64,000 nt of DNA from Pseudomonas entomophila L48 (GCF_000026105.1 NC_008027.1:1566001-1630000); one strand, 5' to 3'. Shown: positions 42,075 through 50,491, counted from the stretch's first letter. The notes: generated from the sequence alone by a model not told the origin. Translations and numbers: made by a program.

Positions 42075-44153
42075 ATGGCTAACACGGACGCCTTGAAGCA
42101 ACAGGGCGTGCGAGGCTCGTTCTCGCCAACCCTGAAATCCCACCTGGCCTACACGCTGCTCAGCGGTCTGGTGATCATGCTGATGCTCAGCCTGGTGCGC
42201 CTGGCGCTGCTGGTCTACAACAGCGACATGATCGGCGACACCCCTTACTCGACCGTCGCTGAAGGCTTCTTCAACGGCCTGCGGTTCGACCTGCGGGTGG
42301 TGGTGTACATCAGCATCCCGCTGCTGCTGGCCTTGCTCAGCCCCTGGCTGATGGCCCGGCGTGGGCTGTTCCGCTTCTGGCTGACCATCGCCTCGAGCGT
42401 GGTGATGTTCCTCGGCCTGATGGAGATGGACTTCTACCGCGAATTCCACCAGCGCCTCAACGGTCTGGTGTTCCAGTACATCCAGGAAGACCCCAAGACC
42501 GTCATGAGCATGCTCTGGTACGGCTTCCCGGTGGTCCGCTACCTGCTAGCGTGGCTGTTCGGCACTTGGCTGCTGAGCTTGCTGTTCAAGGGCATCGACC
42601 GGCTGACCCGTGGCGCCGGTGACAGCGCCCAGGTTGTTGGCCGCCGTTCGGTCGCACCGTGGTATGGCCGCCTGGCGGTGTTCATGGTAATCCTCCTGGT
42701 GGCCGTGATCGCCGCCCGCGGCACCCTGCGCCAGGGCCCGCCGATGCGCTGGGGCGATGCCTTCACCACTGACTCGAACTTCGTCAACCAGCTGGGCCTG
42801 AACGGCACGCTGACGCTGATCGACGCCGCCAAGAGCCGCTATGGCGAGGACCGCGCCAATATCTGGAAGCCGGTGCTCAAGCAGGACGAGGCCACCCAGA
42901 GCGTGCGTGAGCAACTGCTGACCGCCCACGACACCCTGGTCGATGCCGACGAGGCCGCCATCCGCCGCGACTTCGTGCCGCCGCAGGACCGCACCCTGCC
43001 GATCAAGAACGTCGTGGTGATCCTCATGGAGAGCTTTGCCGGCCACTCGGTGGGCGCCCTGGGCAGCCCGAACAACATCACCCCGTACTTCGACAAGCTG
43101 GCCAAGGAGGGGCTGCTGTTCGACCGCTTCTTCTCCAACGGCACCCACACCCACCAGGGCATGTTCGCCACCATGGCCTGCTTCCCCAACCTGCCGGGCT
43201 TCGAGTATCTGATGCAGACCCCGGAAGGCGGCCACAAGCTGTCCGGCCTGCCGGCCCTGCTCAGCGCCCGCGACTACGACGATGTCTACGTCTACAACGG
43301 CGACTTCGCCTGGGACAACCAGTCCGGGTTCTTCGGCAACCAGGGCATGACCACCTTCATCGGCCGCAACGACTTCGTCAACCCGGTGTTCTCCGACCCG
43401 ACCTGGGGCGTGTCCGACCAGGACATGTTCGACCGCGGCAACGAAGAGCTGGCCAAGCATGACGGCAAGAAACCGATCTACGCCTTGCTGCAGACACTGT
43501 CCAACCACACGCCGTACGCGCTGCCGAGCAACCTGCCGGTCGAGAAGGTCACCGGCCAAGGGCGCCTGGACGAGCACCTGACTGCCATGCGTTACTCCGA
43601 CTGGGCCCTGGGCCAGTTCTTCGAGAAGGCGCGTAAGGAGCCTTACTTCAAGGAAACCCTGTTCGTCATCGTCGGCGACCATGGCTTCGGCAACCATCAG
43701 CAAGTCACCGAGCTGGACCTGGGCCGCTTCAACGTACCGCTGCTGCTGATCGCCCCGGGCATCCAGGAGAAGTTCGGCGCGGTGAACCACACCGTGGGCA
43801 CCCAGGTCGACATCGTGCCGACCATCATGGGCCGCCTGGGTGGCCAGGCCCGTCACCAGTGCTGGGGCCGCGACCTGCTCAACCTGCCTGAGGGCGACGA
43901 GGGCGTGGGCATGATCAAGCCGTCGGGCAGCGAGCAGATCGTCGGCCTGGTGCAGGGTGACCGCATCCTGATCGAGTCCAAGGACATGTCCCCGCGCATG
44001 TACCGTTACCAGTTGGGCCGCGAGTTCAAGGCCGAGCTGATCGAAAGCCCCGACCAGCCGCAGATGCTCAAGCGTCTGGAGGCGTATATCCAGACGGCAA
44101 CCAAGAGCCTGCTGGACAACACCGCCGGCGTGGTGCACGGCACGCCGAAGTAA
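42075..44153 (+). CDS. LtaS-like membrane sulfatase-fold phosphotransferase
   Basis: A 692-residue protein: five N-terminal membrane helices (about 22-220) and a periplasmic alkaline-phosphatase/sulfatase-fold domain. Metal and active-site motifs are VVVILMESFAGHS (Glu, about 317), the Thr-nucleophile region FFSNGTHTHQGMFATMACFP (about 353-372) and FVIVGDHGFGNH (Asp/His, about 530). This is the LTA synthase/phosphoglycerol transferase layout. Gram-negative members may modify periplasmic or surface glycans with phospholipid headgroups; the acceptor is unknown. A 168-bp leader precedes the gene, and a terminator follows it. Confidence 0.85.
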   Translation: MANTDALKQQGVRGSFSPTLKSHLAYTLLSGLVIMLMLSLVRLALLVYNSDMIGDTPYSTVAEGFFNGLRFDLRVVVYISIPLLLALLSPWLMARRGLFRFWLTIASSVVMFLGLMEMDFYREFHQRLNGLVFQYIQEDPKTVMSMLWYGFPVVRYLLAWLFGTWLLSLLFKGIDRLTRGAGDSAQVVGRRSVAPWYGRLAVFMVILLVAVIAARGTLRQGPPMRWGDAFTTDSNFVNQLGLNGTLTLIDAAKSRYGEDRANIWKPVLKQDEATQSVREQLLTAHDTLVDADEAAIRRDFVPPQDRTLPIKNVVVILMESFAGHSVGALGSPNNITPYFDKLAKEGLLFDRFFSNGTHTHQGMFATMACFPNLPGFEYLMQTPEGGHKLSGLPALLSARDYDDVYVYNGDFAWDNQSGFFGNQGMTTFIGRNDFVNPVFSDPTWGVSDQDMFDRGNEELAKHDGKKPIYALLQTLSNHTPYALPSNLPVEKVTGQGRLDEHLTAMRYSDWALGQFFEKARKEPYFKETLFVIVGDHGFGNHQQVTELDLGRFNVPLLLIAPGIQEKFGAVNHTVGTQVDIVPTIMGRLGGQARHQCWGRDLLNLPEGDEGVGMIKPSGSEQIVGLVQGDRILIESKDMSPRMYRYQLGREFKAELIESPDQPQMLKRLEAYIQTATKSLLDNTAGVVHGTPK

Positions 44154-44170
44154 GTGATACGCACCAGGGA

Positions 44171-44199
44171 AGCCCGCCGTCATCGGCGGGCTTTTTTTG
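44171..44199 (+). terminator. Terminator of the LtaS-like gene
   Basis: AGCCCGCCG (44171-44179) pairs with CGGCGGGCT (44184-44192) through a 4-nt loop and is followed by seven T residues. Confidence 0.92.
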
Positions 44200-44293
44200 C
44201 GTTGCCGGTCAGAACCCCTGAACGACAAGCGTGCATGGCGGTCAGCTATTACGGGTATCACTCACCGTTGCGCGTTCTAGCGAGGGCCGATCG

Positions 44294-44530
44294 ATGAAAG
44301 AGTGGGAAGTCATCTTTGCCGACCAGAAAGGCGAGCCGACGTCGCTGCTGCTCAGTGCCGAGCAGTGCCCCAGCGAGGAAGACGCCGCGCGCGCGATACG
44401 TTCGCATCTGTTTCCGGTCATGGACGAGCTGGACCTCAACGACTTCCAGGGCCGCACCCATTCACCCACGGCGCGTTGGCTCAAGGAGCAGAACGGCGTC
44501 GTCATCACCGATATCCGCGAAGTCCCCTGA
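44294..44530 (+). CDS. Hypothetical small protein
   Basis: A 78-residue soluble acidic protein starting MKEWEVIFADQKGEPTSLLLSAEQ. I do not recognise a family. It has an alternating strand-helix-like pattern and ends with GVVITDIREVP; there is no signal peptide or membrane helix. The ATG at 44294 is preceded by CGAGGGCCG. It stands alone between a terminator and the rraB-like gene. Codon use fits the chromosome, which supports it as a real gene. Confidence 0.6.
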   Translation: MKEWEVIFADQKGEPTSLLLSAEQCPSEEDAARAIRSHLFPVMDELDLNDFQGRTHSPTARWLKEQNGVVITDIREVP

Positions 44531-44714
44531 AAGCAGGCTTCTGGCGTGGTGCCTGCACAGGCACTACGCTGGAGTGAGGCACCGGCCTAATCTGCGGGCC
44601 TGTGTCGATTCGATTCGCGTCTTGCATCAGCTCTAATTGCCAGGCATGGCACCGTTGCCAGGCAGGTGCGTCGTGCACTGAAAGTCTATCCATTGCTTTG
44701 CAGGAGGACGTTTC

Positions 44715-45047
44715 ATGAGCAGCCAGAACGAAGACATCAGCAGCAGTGTGCTGCGCCAGATGAAAGCAGGCGGTTTCGATTTCACCCGCATCCACCCCAT
44801 CGAGTTCTATGCCGTCTTCCCTGACGAGGCGGGCGCGCGCCGCGCCGCTGGGGCGTTTCGCGGCGAATCCCTGAATGCGCAGGTCAGCGAGCGGGACGAC
44901 GGTGCCTGGCACTTGGAACTGAGCAAGGTCATGTACGCCACCCATGGCGGCATCGGGGCGTTCGAGCAGTCCTTCGAGCGGGCCATCTCGCCGTTCGGCG
45001 GCGAGGTTGAAGGCTGGGGTGTCAAGCAGGAGCGGCCGATCGCCTGA
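44715..45047 (+). CDS. rraB: Ribonuclease E inhibitor RraB family protein
   Basis: A 110-residue acidic protein, MSSQNEDISSSVLRQMKAGG, with the segments FDFTRIHPIEFYAVFPDEAGARRAA and FGGEVEGWGVKQE that match the RraB family. RraB of E. coli binds the RNase E C-terminal part and inhibits RNA cleavage. Pseudomonas RNase E differs in its C-terminal part, so the target here is unproven. A strong ribosome-binding site, GCAGGAGG, lies before the ATG, with a gap of about 180 bp after the preceding gene for its promoter. Confidence 0.8.
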   Translation: MSSQNEDISSSVLRQMKAGGFDFTRIHPIEFYAVFPDEAGARRAAGAFRGESLNAQVSERDDGAWHLELSKVMYATHGGIGAFEQSFERAISPFGGEVEGWGVKQERPIA

Positions 45048-45064
45048 CCTGCTTGCATACGTAC

Positions 45065-45091
45065 CTGTAGGAGCCGGCCTTGCCGGCGAAC
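45065..45091. repeat. Single REP-like unit
   Basis: One CTGTAGGAGCCGGCCTTGCC-type unit ending GGCGAAC between convergent rraB-like and cytochrome genes, with no mirrored partner. Confidence 0.75.
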
Positions 45092-45102
45092 AAGGCCGTG
45101 CG

Positions 45103-45909
45103 CTAGCCGCCGGCCTTGCGCCCGGCCATATGCTTCAGATAAGCCAGCACCGCATCAAGCTCCTGCTCGCTGAGCACCTGGGGCGAGAAGCCTGGCATCT
45201 TCGCCTGTGGCCAGCGCCGAAGGCTCTGGGGATCACGAATGTACTGGCGCAGGAACGCCGGCTGGAAATACTCGGTGGGATTGTGCGGCAGATTCAGGTC
45301 CGGCCCCAGTTGCGCGTCGCCCGCGCCATTGAAGCGATGACAGGCCAGGCAGTTCTGCTGGAACAAGGCAAAGCCCTGGCGCACGGGGTCGTCCAGTGCC
45401 AGGGCCGGATCGGGCAGCAAGGCGGGAAAACGTGCCTCGACCGCTGCCAGGCGGCGAATCGTGGAGATCTGGAACGGCCACTGCTCCGGGCGTATGCCGC
45501 TGGCCTGGGGTTGGGTCCAGACCAGATAGAAAGGCCCCGCGCTCGGTTTCCCCGTGCCGATCGCAGGCCAGGGGTGGTCCGGATCCTCGATGGCCAGCCA
45601 GGCCTGCGCCGGGCCTGGCTGCAGCAGTGTGGCGGCCGGCATCTCGGCGGCGAAACCGTCCAGCGCGATGGCCTGGAGGTGATCACCCGGTTCTACCCCC
45701 TCAAGCAGCACGGCCAGCGGCACGGCGCGGTACCGCTGGGTGCGCTTGTAGGTGACGTCCTGCTCGATGGTGATATCGCGGGCCTGGGGGTGGCCGAGCA
45801 ACTGTTCGCTTTGCCAGTGGCGGCTGGCGCTTCCCAGTTCCAGGGTCAGCTGCGCCGCCCATGAAGGCAGGGCAAGCAGCAGGCAGATCAGGGTGAGGCA
45901 CGCGCGCAT
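45103..45909 (-). CDS. Cytochrome c with an N-terminal extra domain
   Basis: A 268-residue periplasmic protein with a signal peptide (about 1-19, ending PSWAA). The C-terminal domain is a class I cytochrome c: haem motif NCLACHRFNGAG (about residue 185) and a Met ligand in AKMPGFSPQVLSEQELDAVLAYL. The N-terminal domain (about 20-160: LTLELGSASRHW, TYKRTQRYRAVPLAVLLEGV, FAAEMPAATLL) is reminiscent of molybdopterin-type oxidoreductase modules, but no cofactor-binding residues can be named. The ATG at 45909 is chosen over an upstream TTG. It probably shuttles electrons; the partner is unknown. Confidence 0.75.
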   Translation of the reverse strand: MRACLTLICLLLALPSWAAQLTLELGSASRHWQSEQLLGHPQARDITIEQDVTYKRTQRYRAVPLAVLLEGVEPGDHLQAIALDGFAAEMPAATLLQPGPAQAWLAIEDPDHPWPAIGTGKPSAGPFYLVWTQPQASGIRPEQWPFQISTIRRLAAVEARFPALLPDPALALDDPVRQGFALFQQNCLACHRFNGAGDAQLGPDLNLPHNPTEYFQPAFLRQYIRDPQSLRRWPQAKMPGFSPQVLSEQELDAVLAYLKHMAGRKAGG

Positions 45910-45975
45910 GGGCAATCTCCAACCATCAAGGTCGGCAGGTTACCTGCGCATTGCCATTAATGGCCACAGCGCTGT

Positions 45976-46071
45976 TCAACCGAACAGCCGGGTGAGGTTC
46001 GGCAGTATCAGCAGCAGCGTGGTGGCGAAGAGAATGAGCCCTGCTTGGCGTACTTTCGATTGTCTGAACAT
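45976..46071 (-). CDS. Predicted 31-residue single-pass membrane protein
   Basis: A short minus-strand frame beginning MFRQSKVRQAGLILFATTLL and ending LTRLFG. It has a basic N-terminus and one hydrophobic helix (about 11-25). AGAAGGCGG lies 6-14 nt before the ATG, and the coding frame lies just upstream of the cytochrome gene on the same strand, about 66 nt apart. It is too short for standard gene finding and has no family I know. Real translation is plausible but unproven. Confidence 0.5.
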   Translation of the reverse strand: MFRQSKVRQAGLILFATTLLLILPNLTRLFG

Positions 46072-46437
46072 GGCGGACCGCCTTCTTGTTGTTATTCCTG
46101 AATAACCCTTGGCTTCCCTGTCGCGCGTCGGGTCGATCGCAGTGGCACGATGTAGCGCCGTCTCTGCTTGCCTCTTGTGTCTGGGTATACAACCAACAGT
46201 AGGGCCCGCGTCATCCCTGTTTCAGAACCCTTTGTTCTAACCGGTATTTCAGTGAGTTCAACTGGTTTTAAGGCCACTGGCCACATCGCTGCCACGCTGG
46301 GGCTAGACGAGTGCGCGGGCAGGGTTACCAAGGGTGACAGGGCCTACCGTTCGTCTGGACATCCTACTTGCTTGTGCGGGCCTTTCGCGTCAGTCTTTAC
46401 AGCACTTCCCACACACATGTCGTTCAGGACTATCCCT
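46072..46437. other. Intergenic region with dyads, before the amidotransferase gene
   Basis: This 366-bp stretch has no convincing gene; short open frames lack ribosome-binding sites. It contains an imperfect operator-like set: AGAAC (46224-46228) and GTTCT (46234-46238) with a 5-nt spacer, and AACCGGT (46239-46245) with ACTGGTT (46261-46267). GGTATACAACC lies at 46184-46194. Promoters in either direction could use these. Confidence 0.35.
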
Positions 46438-47172
46438 ATGTCGTTACGCATCTGCATCCTTGAAACCGATGTCCTGCGACCGGAGCTGGTTGCGCAGTAC
46501 CAGGGCTATGGAAGGATGTTCGAGCAGCTGTTCTCGCGTCAGCCGGTCGCCGCCGAGTTCGACGTGTACAACGTAATGAACGGCGACTACCCCGCGGACG
46601 ACGCAGTTTTCGACGCCTACCTGGTGACTGGCAGCAAGGCTGATTCGTTCGGCAGCGACCCGTGGATCCAGACCCTCAAGGCCTACCTGCTCAAGCTCTA
46701 CGAGCGTGGTGAGAAACTGCTGGGCGTGTGTTTTGGTCACCAACTGCTGGCGCTGACCCTCGGTGGCAAGGCCGAGCGTGCCGACAAGGGCTGGGGGGTG
46801 GGGATCCATCGCTACAGCCTGGCGGCCCATGCGCCGTGGATGGACCCTGAAGTGACCGAGCTGACGCTGCTGATCAGCCACCAGGACCAGGTCACCGAAG
46901 TGCCTGAGGGCGCCACGGTGATTGCTTCCAGTGACTTCTGCCCGAACGCCGCCTATCACATCCGTGATCAGGTGCTGTGCTTCCAGGGGCATCCAGAGTT
47001 CGTCCACGACTATTCGCGCGCGCTGCTTGATGCGCGCCAGGACTTCCTGGGCGAGGAGGTTTACCAGAAAGCAGTGGCCAGCCTGGCGAGCGAGCACCAG
47101 GGCGATCTCGTGGGTGAATGGATGTTGCGCTTCATTCAGCAGCCGGCCAAGACGGGCGATAGCGCGGTGTGA
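46438..47172 (+). CDS. Class I glutamine amidotransferase
   Basis: A 244-residue GATase1-type protein. Its nucleophile elbow is LLGVCFGHQLLALTLGG (Cys at about 100), and the His-x-Glu pair is in CFQGHPEFVHDYS (His and Glu near 186-188), giving a complete Cys-His-Glu triad. Stand-alone class I amidotransferases of this size include gamma-glutamyl-polyamine hydrolases and GMP synthase-like proteins of unknown substrate. The ATG at 46438 follows AGGACTATCCCT; the in-frame ATG at 46417 lacks a ribosome-binding site. It ends before a REP pair. Confidence 0.87.
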   Translation: MSLRICILETDVLRPELVAQYQGYGRMFEQLFSRQPVAAEFDVYNVMNGDYPADDAVFDAYLVTGSKADSFGSDPWIQTLKAYLLKLYERGEKLLGVCFGHQLLALTLGGKAERADKGWGVGIHRYSLAAHAPWMDPEVTELTLLISHQDQVTEVPEGATVIASSDFCPNAAYHIRDQVLCFQGHPEFVHDYSRALLDARQDFLGEEVYQKAVASLASEHQGDLVGEWMLRFIQQPAKTGDSAV

Positions 47173-47213
47173 TCGTCGGGCCAGCGGTGTGTCCTGGCCC
47201 GGCTATGCCGGGC

Positions 47214-47289
47214 ATCGCCAGCAAGGCTGGCTCCTACGGGTTGCGCAAGATCGCCGCGGTACCTGTAGGAGCCAGCCTTGCTGGCGAAT
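47214..47289. repeat. REP-like pair, variant CGCCAGCAAGGCTGGCTCCTAC
   Basis: ATCGCCAGCAAGGCTGGCTC on the left and GAGCCAGCCTTGCTGGCGAA on the right form a mirrored pair with the C-A variant core, between convergent amidotransferase and corA genes. Confidence 0.85.
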
Positions 47290-47292
47290 GGG

Positions 47293-48264
47293 CTAAAGCC
47301 AACCAGATCGTTTGAAGCTGTAGTACAACCCCGAACACCCAAACCCGATGACCCCAAGCACGGCGAAATAGCCGTAATGCCAGCCCAGCTCCGGCATGTT
47401 CTGGAAGTTCATCCCGTAAATCCCGGCAATCGCCGTGGGGAACGCCAGGATCGCCGCCCAGGCCGCGAACTTGCGCTGGGTGATGCTCTGGCGCGACGAC
47501 TCCAGCAGCATGCCGATCTCGATGGTCTGGCTGGCGATGTCGCGGATGCCGGCCAAGTCTTCCATCTGCCGTGTGACGTGGATCTGCACGTCGCGAAAAT
47601 ACGGGCGCATGTTCTTGTCGATGAACGGGAAGCTCAGGCGCTGCAACTCCTCGCTGACCTCCACCATCGGCGCCACGTACCGGCGCAGGCGCAGGATATC
47701 CCTGCGCAGGCTGTGCAAGCGCTGGATGTCCTCTTCCTTCAACGAATTGCTGAGCACGCTCTGCTCCAGCTCCTCGATCTCGCCATGGATCGCCTCGCTG
47801 ACCGGTTGGTAGTTCTCGGTGACGAAGTCGAGCAGGGCATAGAGCACGAAGTCTTCACCATGTTCGAGCAGTAATGGGCGCGCCTCGCAGCGCTGGCGCA
47901 CCAGGGCGTAGGACTTCGAGTGGCCGTTGCGGCAGGTGATGATGTAGCCGTTGCCGGCGAAGATGTGGGTTTCGATGAACTCGAGCTTGCCTTCGTGGCG
48001 TACCGGCGAGTAGGTGACGATGAACAGCGCGTCGCCGAAGGTCTCGAGCTTGGGCCGGCTGTGTTTTTCCAGGGCATCCTCGATGGCCAGCTCGTGCAGG
48101 CCGAACTGGCGTTGCAGGTTGGCCAGCTCCTCGGCGTTGGGCTCTTCCAGGCCGATCCAGACGAAGTGCCCGGGCTTGCGGGCCCACTCGGCGCCTTCGT
48201 CGAGGCTGATGTTGGTGACCTTCCTGCCGGCGCTGTACACCGCCGACGCGACGACTCGACCCAT
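47293..48264 (-). CDS. corA: CorA family magnesium/cobalt transporter
   Basis: A 323-residue inner-membrane channel for Mg2+ (and Co2+/Ni2+). A large soluble N-terminal funnel domain (about 1-260, with long helices such as IHGEIEELEQSVLSNSLKEE and LRRDILRLRRYVAPM) precedes two C-terminal membrane helices. The signature GIYGMNF (GMN selectivity motif, about 288) ends the first, and the second is FAVLGVIGFGCSGLYYSF. Basic end KRSGWL. Starts with ATG at 48264. About 90 bp separate it from plsC on the same strand. Confidence 0.93.
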   Translation of the reverse strand: MGRVVASAVYSAGRKVTNISLDEGAEWARKPGHFVWIGLEEPNAEELANLQRQFGLHELAIEDALEKHSRPKLETFGDALFIVTYSPVRHEGKLEFIETHIFAGNGYIITCRNGHSKSYALVRQRCEARPLLLEHGEDFVLYALLDFVTENYQPVSEAIHGEIEELEQSVLSNSLKEEDIQRLHSLRRDILRLRRYVAPMVEVSEELQRLSFPFIDKNMRPYFRDVQIHVTRQMEDLAGIRDIASQTIEIGMLLESSRQSITQRKFAAWAAILAFPTAIAGIYGMNFQNMPELGWHYGYFAVLGVIGFGCSGLYYSFKRSGWL

Positions 48265-48351
48265 GGTTGTCCGCTTATTCGGTTGAACACCGTGACAGCT
48301 TGGGCTGTAAGGCGGCCCGGGGCAACCTGTGGGGTGTGAAGAATTGCCCGT

Positions 48352-49068
48352 CTACACGGCGAGTTCGTTTTCCATGTGGTCGATGCAGTGCTGCATTTGC
48401 GTGCGGCACTGCTCGATCAGCGCGGGGATGTCCTGCGTGCTGAGGCCAGTGGTGGCGATGGGGGCCAGGGAGCGGATGATCACCGTGCGCCGGCGCCAGC
48501 TGTTCAGGCCCAGGCGCCCGGTGTAGCGGCTGACGCACACCGGCACGATCGGCACGCCGGCCTCGATTGCCATGTGGAAGGCGCCTTTCTTGAAGGGCAG
48601 CAATTGCTCGCCCGGGTTGCGGGTACCTTCCGGGAAAATCCAGATCGAGGTGTCGTCGCGCAGGGTACGGGTGGTCGCTTGCATCGCCTTGCGTGCCTGG
48701 TAGGCGTTCTTGCGATCGACCAGTACATTGCCACCCAGCCAGAACAACTGGCCGAACAACGGGATCCAGCCCAGGCTCTTCTTGCCAATGGCGACGGTAC
48801 GCCGAGGCACCACCTGGCCGAGGATGAACAGGTCGTAGTTGGATTGGTGGTTGGCGATGATCACGCAACCGGGTGGCTGGTCCCACAACGGACCGACTTC
48901 GGCCTTTACCCGAATACGCATGAACCAGGCGGCCGGCACACTGTAAAGGCGGGCGAACACGCGGCTGTTATCGGGGTTGAAGGGGCGTAGCAGGCCGATC
49001 AGCAGGCCCAGCACGCCAACCAGCAGGAAATGCAGCGCCAGCAGGAGCATGCGCAAGATATAAAGCAT
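48352..49068 (-). CDS. plsC: 1-acyl-sn-glycerol-3-phosphate acyltransferase
   Basis: Makes phosphatidic acid from lysophosphatidic acid at the inner membrane. The 238-residue product has an N-terminal hydrophobic helix (LRMLLLALHFLLVGVLGLLIGL in part), the acyltransferase HxxxxD motif in IIANHQSNYDLF (about 72-77), and FPEGTRNPGEQL (about 142-147), followed by VPIVPVCVSRYTG. The ATG at 49068 is chosen; a GTG at 49080 is possible, and neither has a strong ribosome-binding site. Several PlsC-like genes are usual in pseudomonads, so isozyme number is not certain. Confidence 0.9.
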   Translation of the reverse strand: MLYILRMLLLALHFLLVGVLGLLIGLLRPFNPDNSRVFARLYSVPAAWFMRIRVKAEVGPLWDQPPGCVIIANHQSNYDLFILGQVVPRRTVAIGKKSLGWIPLFGQLFWLGGNVLVDRKNAYQARKAMQATTRTLRDDTSIWIFPEGTRNPGEQLLPFKKGAFHMAIEAGVPIVPVCVSRYTGRLGLNSWRRRTVIIRSLAPIATTGLSTQDIPALIEQCRTQMQHCIDHMENELAV

Positions 49069-49154
49069 GGAACGGCTCACACCAGACAGTCGCGGCGCAG
49101 TGTACGGGTGTGCACTGTCCGGGGCAAATACTCGGTGAGCGTCAGGCGGGTCTT

Positions 49155-49240
49155 TGTAGGAGCGGCTTCAGCCGCGATGCGGTCATCGCGGTGCCTGGCA
49201 CCCGCGGCGCGGGCGATCGCGGCTGAAGCCGCTCCTACAG
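49155..49240. repeat. REP-like pair, GTAGGAGCGGCTT type
   Basis: TTGTAGGAGCGGCTTCAGCC on the left is mirrored by GGCTGAAGCCGCTCCTACAG on the right, with a central CATCGCGGTG...CACCCGCGG. It lies between plsC and the crotonase-like gene. Confidence 0.87.
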
Positions 49241-49256
49241 AGGAGGAGGCTGGCGA

Positions 49257-49946
49257 TCAGCCCATGTGGTTCTGGTCCTGCAGGATCGCCTCGTCCAGCG
49301 CTTCCAGCAGGGCTTTGCGCACCTTCAGCTTGGTGTTCTTGTGCGCCAGCATGTTCAGCTTCTTCAGCTCGCGGGCCGCCGCCAGGGCGGCTTCATGCAA
49401 CTGTTCGGCCGGCACTACCTTGTCAAGGAAGCCGGCTTCGCGCGCGCCCTGCGGGTCGAAGATCTCGGCATTGTTCACCGCGCGCTGGAAGGCGGCGCGG
49501 GTGAGGCGGTCGCGGGCCAGCTCAATGCCGGCGTGGTGCATGGTCATGCCGATCTGCACTTCGTTCAGGCAGATCTTGTAGGGGCCTTCGACACCGATGC
49601 GGTAATCGCCCGACAGCAGCAGGAAGGCGCCTTTGGCCACGGCATTGCCGGGGCTTGCGACAATCACCGGGAACGGGTGCGACAGCAGGCGGCGGGCCAG
49701 GGTGGACCCAGCAGTGACCAGGCCGACGGCCTCCTTGGGGCCGGCGGTCATCACCTTGAGGTCGTAGCCGCCGGAGAGAATGCCCGGCTGGCCGGTGATG
49801 ATCACAATGGCACGCTCTTCCACGGCGCGGTCGAGTGCGGCATTGAAGGCGACGATGAGATCCGGCGAGATGGCGTTGACCTTGCCGTTGTTCAGGGTCA
49901 GGGTGGCGATGCCGTCTTCGGCGTGGTAGGTAATCAGCTCGCTCAT
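49257..49946 (-). CDS. Enoyl-CoA hydratase/isomerase (crotonase) family protein
   Basis: A 229-residue crotonase-fold protein acting on acyl-CoA. SGGYDLKVM supplies the first oxyanion-hole segment, and SPGNAVAKGAFLLLSGDYRIG the second region. Of the two catalytic glutamates of enoyl-CoA hydratase, the first position (ELA in GGGCELAM) reads as Phe or Leu here (GAFLLL), while the second is kept in CLNEVQIGMTM. That pattern resembles enoyl-CoA isomerases or unassigned members more than hydratases. The ATG at 49946 is used (start MSELITYHAEDGIATLTL). It is alone, near tRNA-Ser. Confidence 0.82.
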   Translation of the reverse strand: MSELITYHAEDGIATLTLNNGKVNAISPDLIVAFNAALDRAVEERAIVIITGQPGILSGGYDLKVMTAGPKEAVGLVTAGSTLARRLLSHPFPVIVASPGNAVAKGAFLLLSGDYRIGVEGPYKICLNEVQIGMTMHHAGIELARDRLTRAAFQRAVNNAEIFDPQGAREAGFLDKVVPAEQLHEAALAAARELKKLNMLAHKNTKLKVRKALLEALDEAILQDQNHMG

Positions 49947-50169
49947 GGCAGAGTCCTTTGGATGGCGTGGCGACGACGTTACCCAGCGGCGCCTGCCAGG
50001 TAAAGCGTCAAGACTGACCGGCCAGTCAGCGCCAGGCCGGCATCCCTTGGCTAGCCGGGGTGGGGCTTTGGCGGTGGGGAAAAGCGCTGGGCACAATGGC
50101 AGCATTGCCTTGATAAGCCAGCGTTTTCGGGGAATTGGCTTAAGCGCATGAAAATTCTGAAAAAAATGC

Positions 50170-50198
50170 TTGCCAAAGAAAAGCTCTTCTACTAAATT
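50170..50198 (+). promoter_or_regulatory. Sigma-70 promoter of tRNA-Ser with GC-rich discriminator
   Basis: TTGCCA (50170-50175), a 17-nt spacer, and TAAATT (50193-50198) precede a GCGCGCC discriminator (50200-50206) and the tRNA at 50236. The GC-rich discriminator is the classic mark of stringently controlled stable-RNA promoters. The AT-rich upstream stretch could act as an UP element. Confidence 0.6.
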
Positions 50199-50235
50199 AG
50201 CGCGCCTCGACAGGCTGAATAGCTTGAAGAGAAAC

Positions 50236-50325
50236 GGTGAAGTGTCCGAGTGGTCGAAGGAGCACGCCTGGAAAGTGTGTATACGAGAAATCGTATCAAG
50301 GGTTCAAATCCCTTCTTCACCGCCA
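50236..50325 (+). tRNA. tRNA-Ser (anticodon GGA)
   Basis: A 90-nt type II tRNA read by eye: acceptor stem GGTGAAG/CTTCACC, discriminator G, and encoded CCA end. The anticodon loop CTGGAAA carries GGA (50270-50272) for UCC/UCU codons on the stem CACGC/GTGTG. A long variable arm (TACGAGAAATCGTA) marks class II serine tRNA, and the T-loop is GGTTCAAATCC. An in-line terminator follows. Confidence 0.95.
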
Positions 50326-50337
50326 CATTCTACGAGA

Positions 50338-50370
50338 AGCCCCCGAGTCGAAAGGTTCGGGGGCTTTTTG
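50338..50370 (+). terminator. Terminator of tRNA-Ser
   Basis: AGCCCCCGA (50338-50346) pairs with TCGGGGGCT (50357-50365), followed by TTTTG and TTTTC. It follows the CCA end by 12 nt. Confidence 0.9.
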
Positions 50371-50381
50371 TTTTCTGGCCC

Positions 50382-50465
50382 TTTCGCCGGCAAGCCGGCT
50401 CCTACAGGTTTGGCGTCGCTCTTGAGGCCGGCGCCGTACTTGTAGGAGCCGGCTTGCCGGCGAAA
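50382..50465. repeat. REP-like pair, TTCGCCGGCAAGCCGGCTCCTAC type
   Basis: TTTCGCCGGCAAGCCGGCTC on the left and GAGCCGGCTTGCCGGCGAAA on the right form a mirrored pair downstream of the TonB-dependent receptor gene. Confidence 0.85.
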
Positions 50466-50491
50466 GGGCCAGTGCAGTCAGTACATTACTG

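Noticed and set aside
50236..50325. tRNA-Ser as the attachment site of an integrated island
   Set aside because: No second copy of the tRNA 3' end and no integrase gene were seen in the window.
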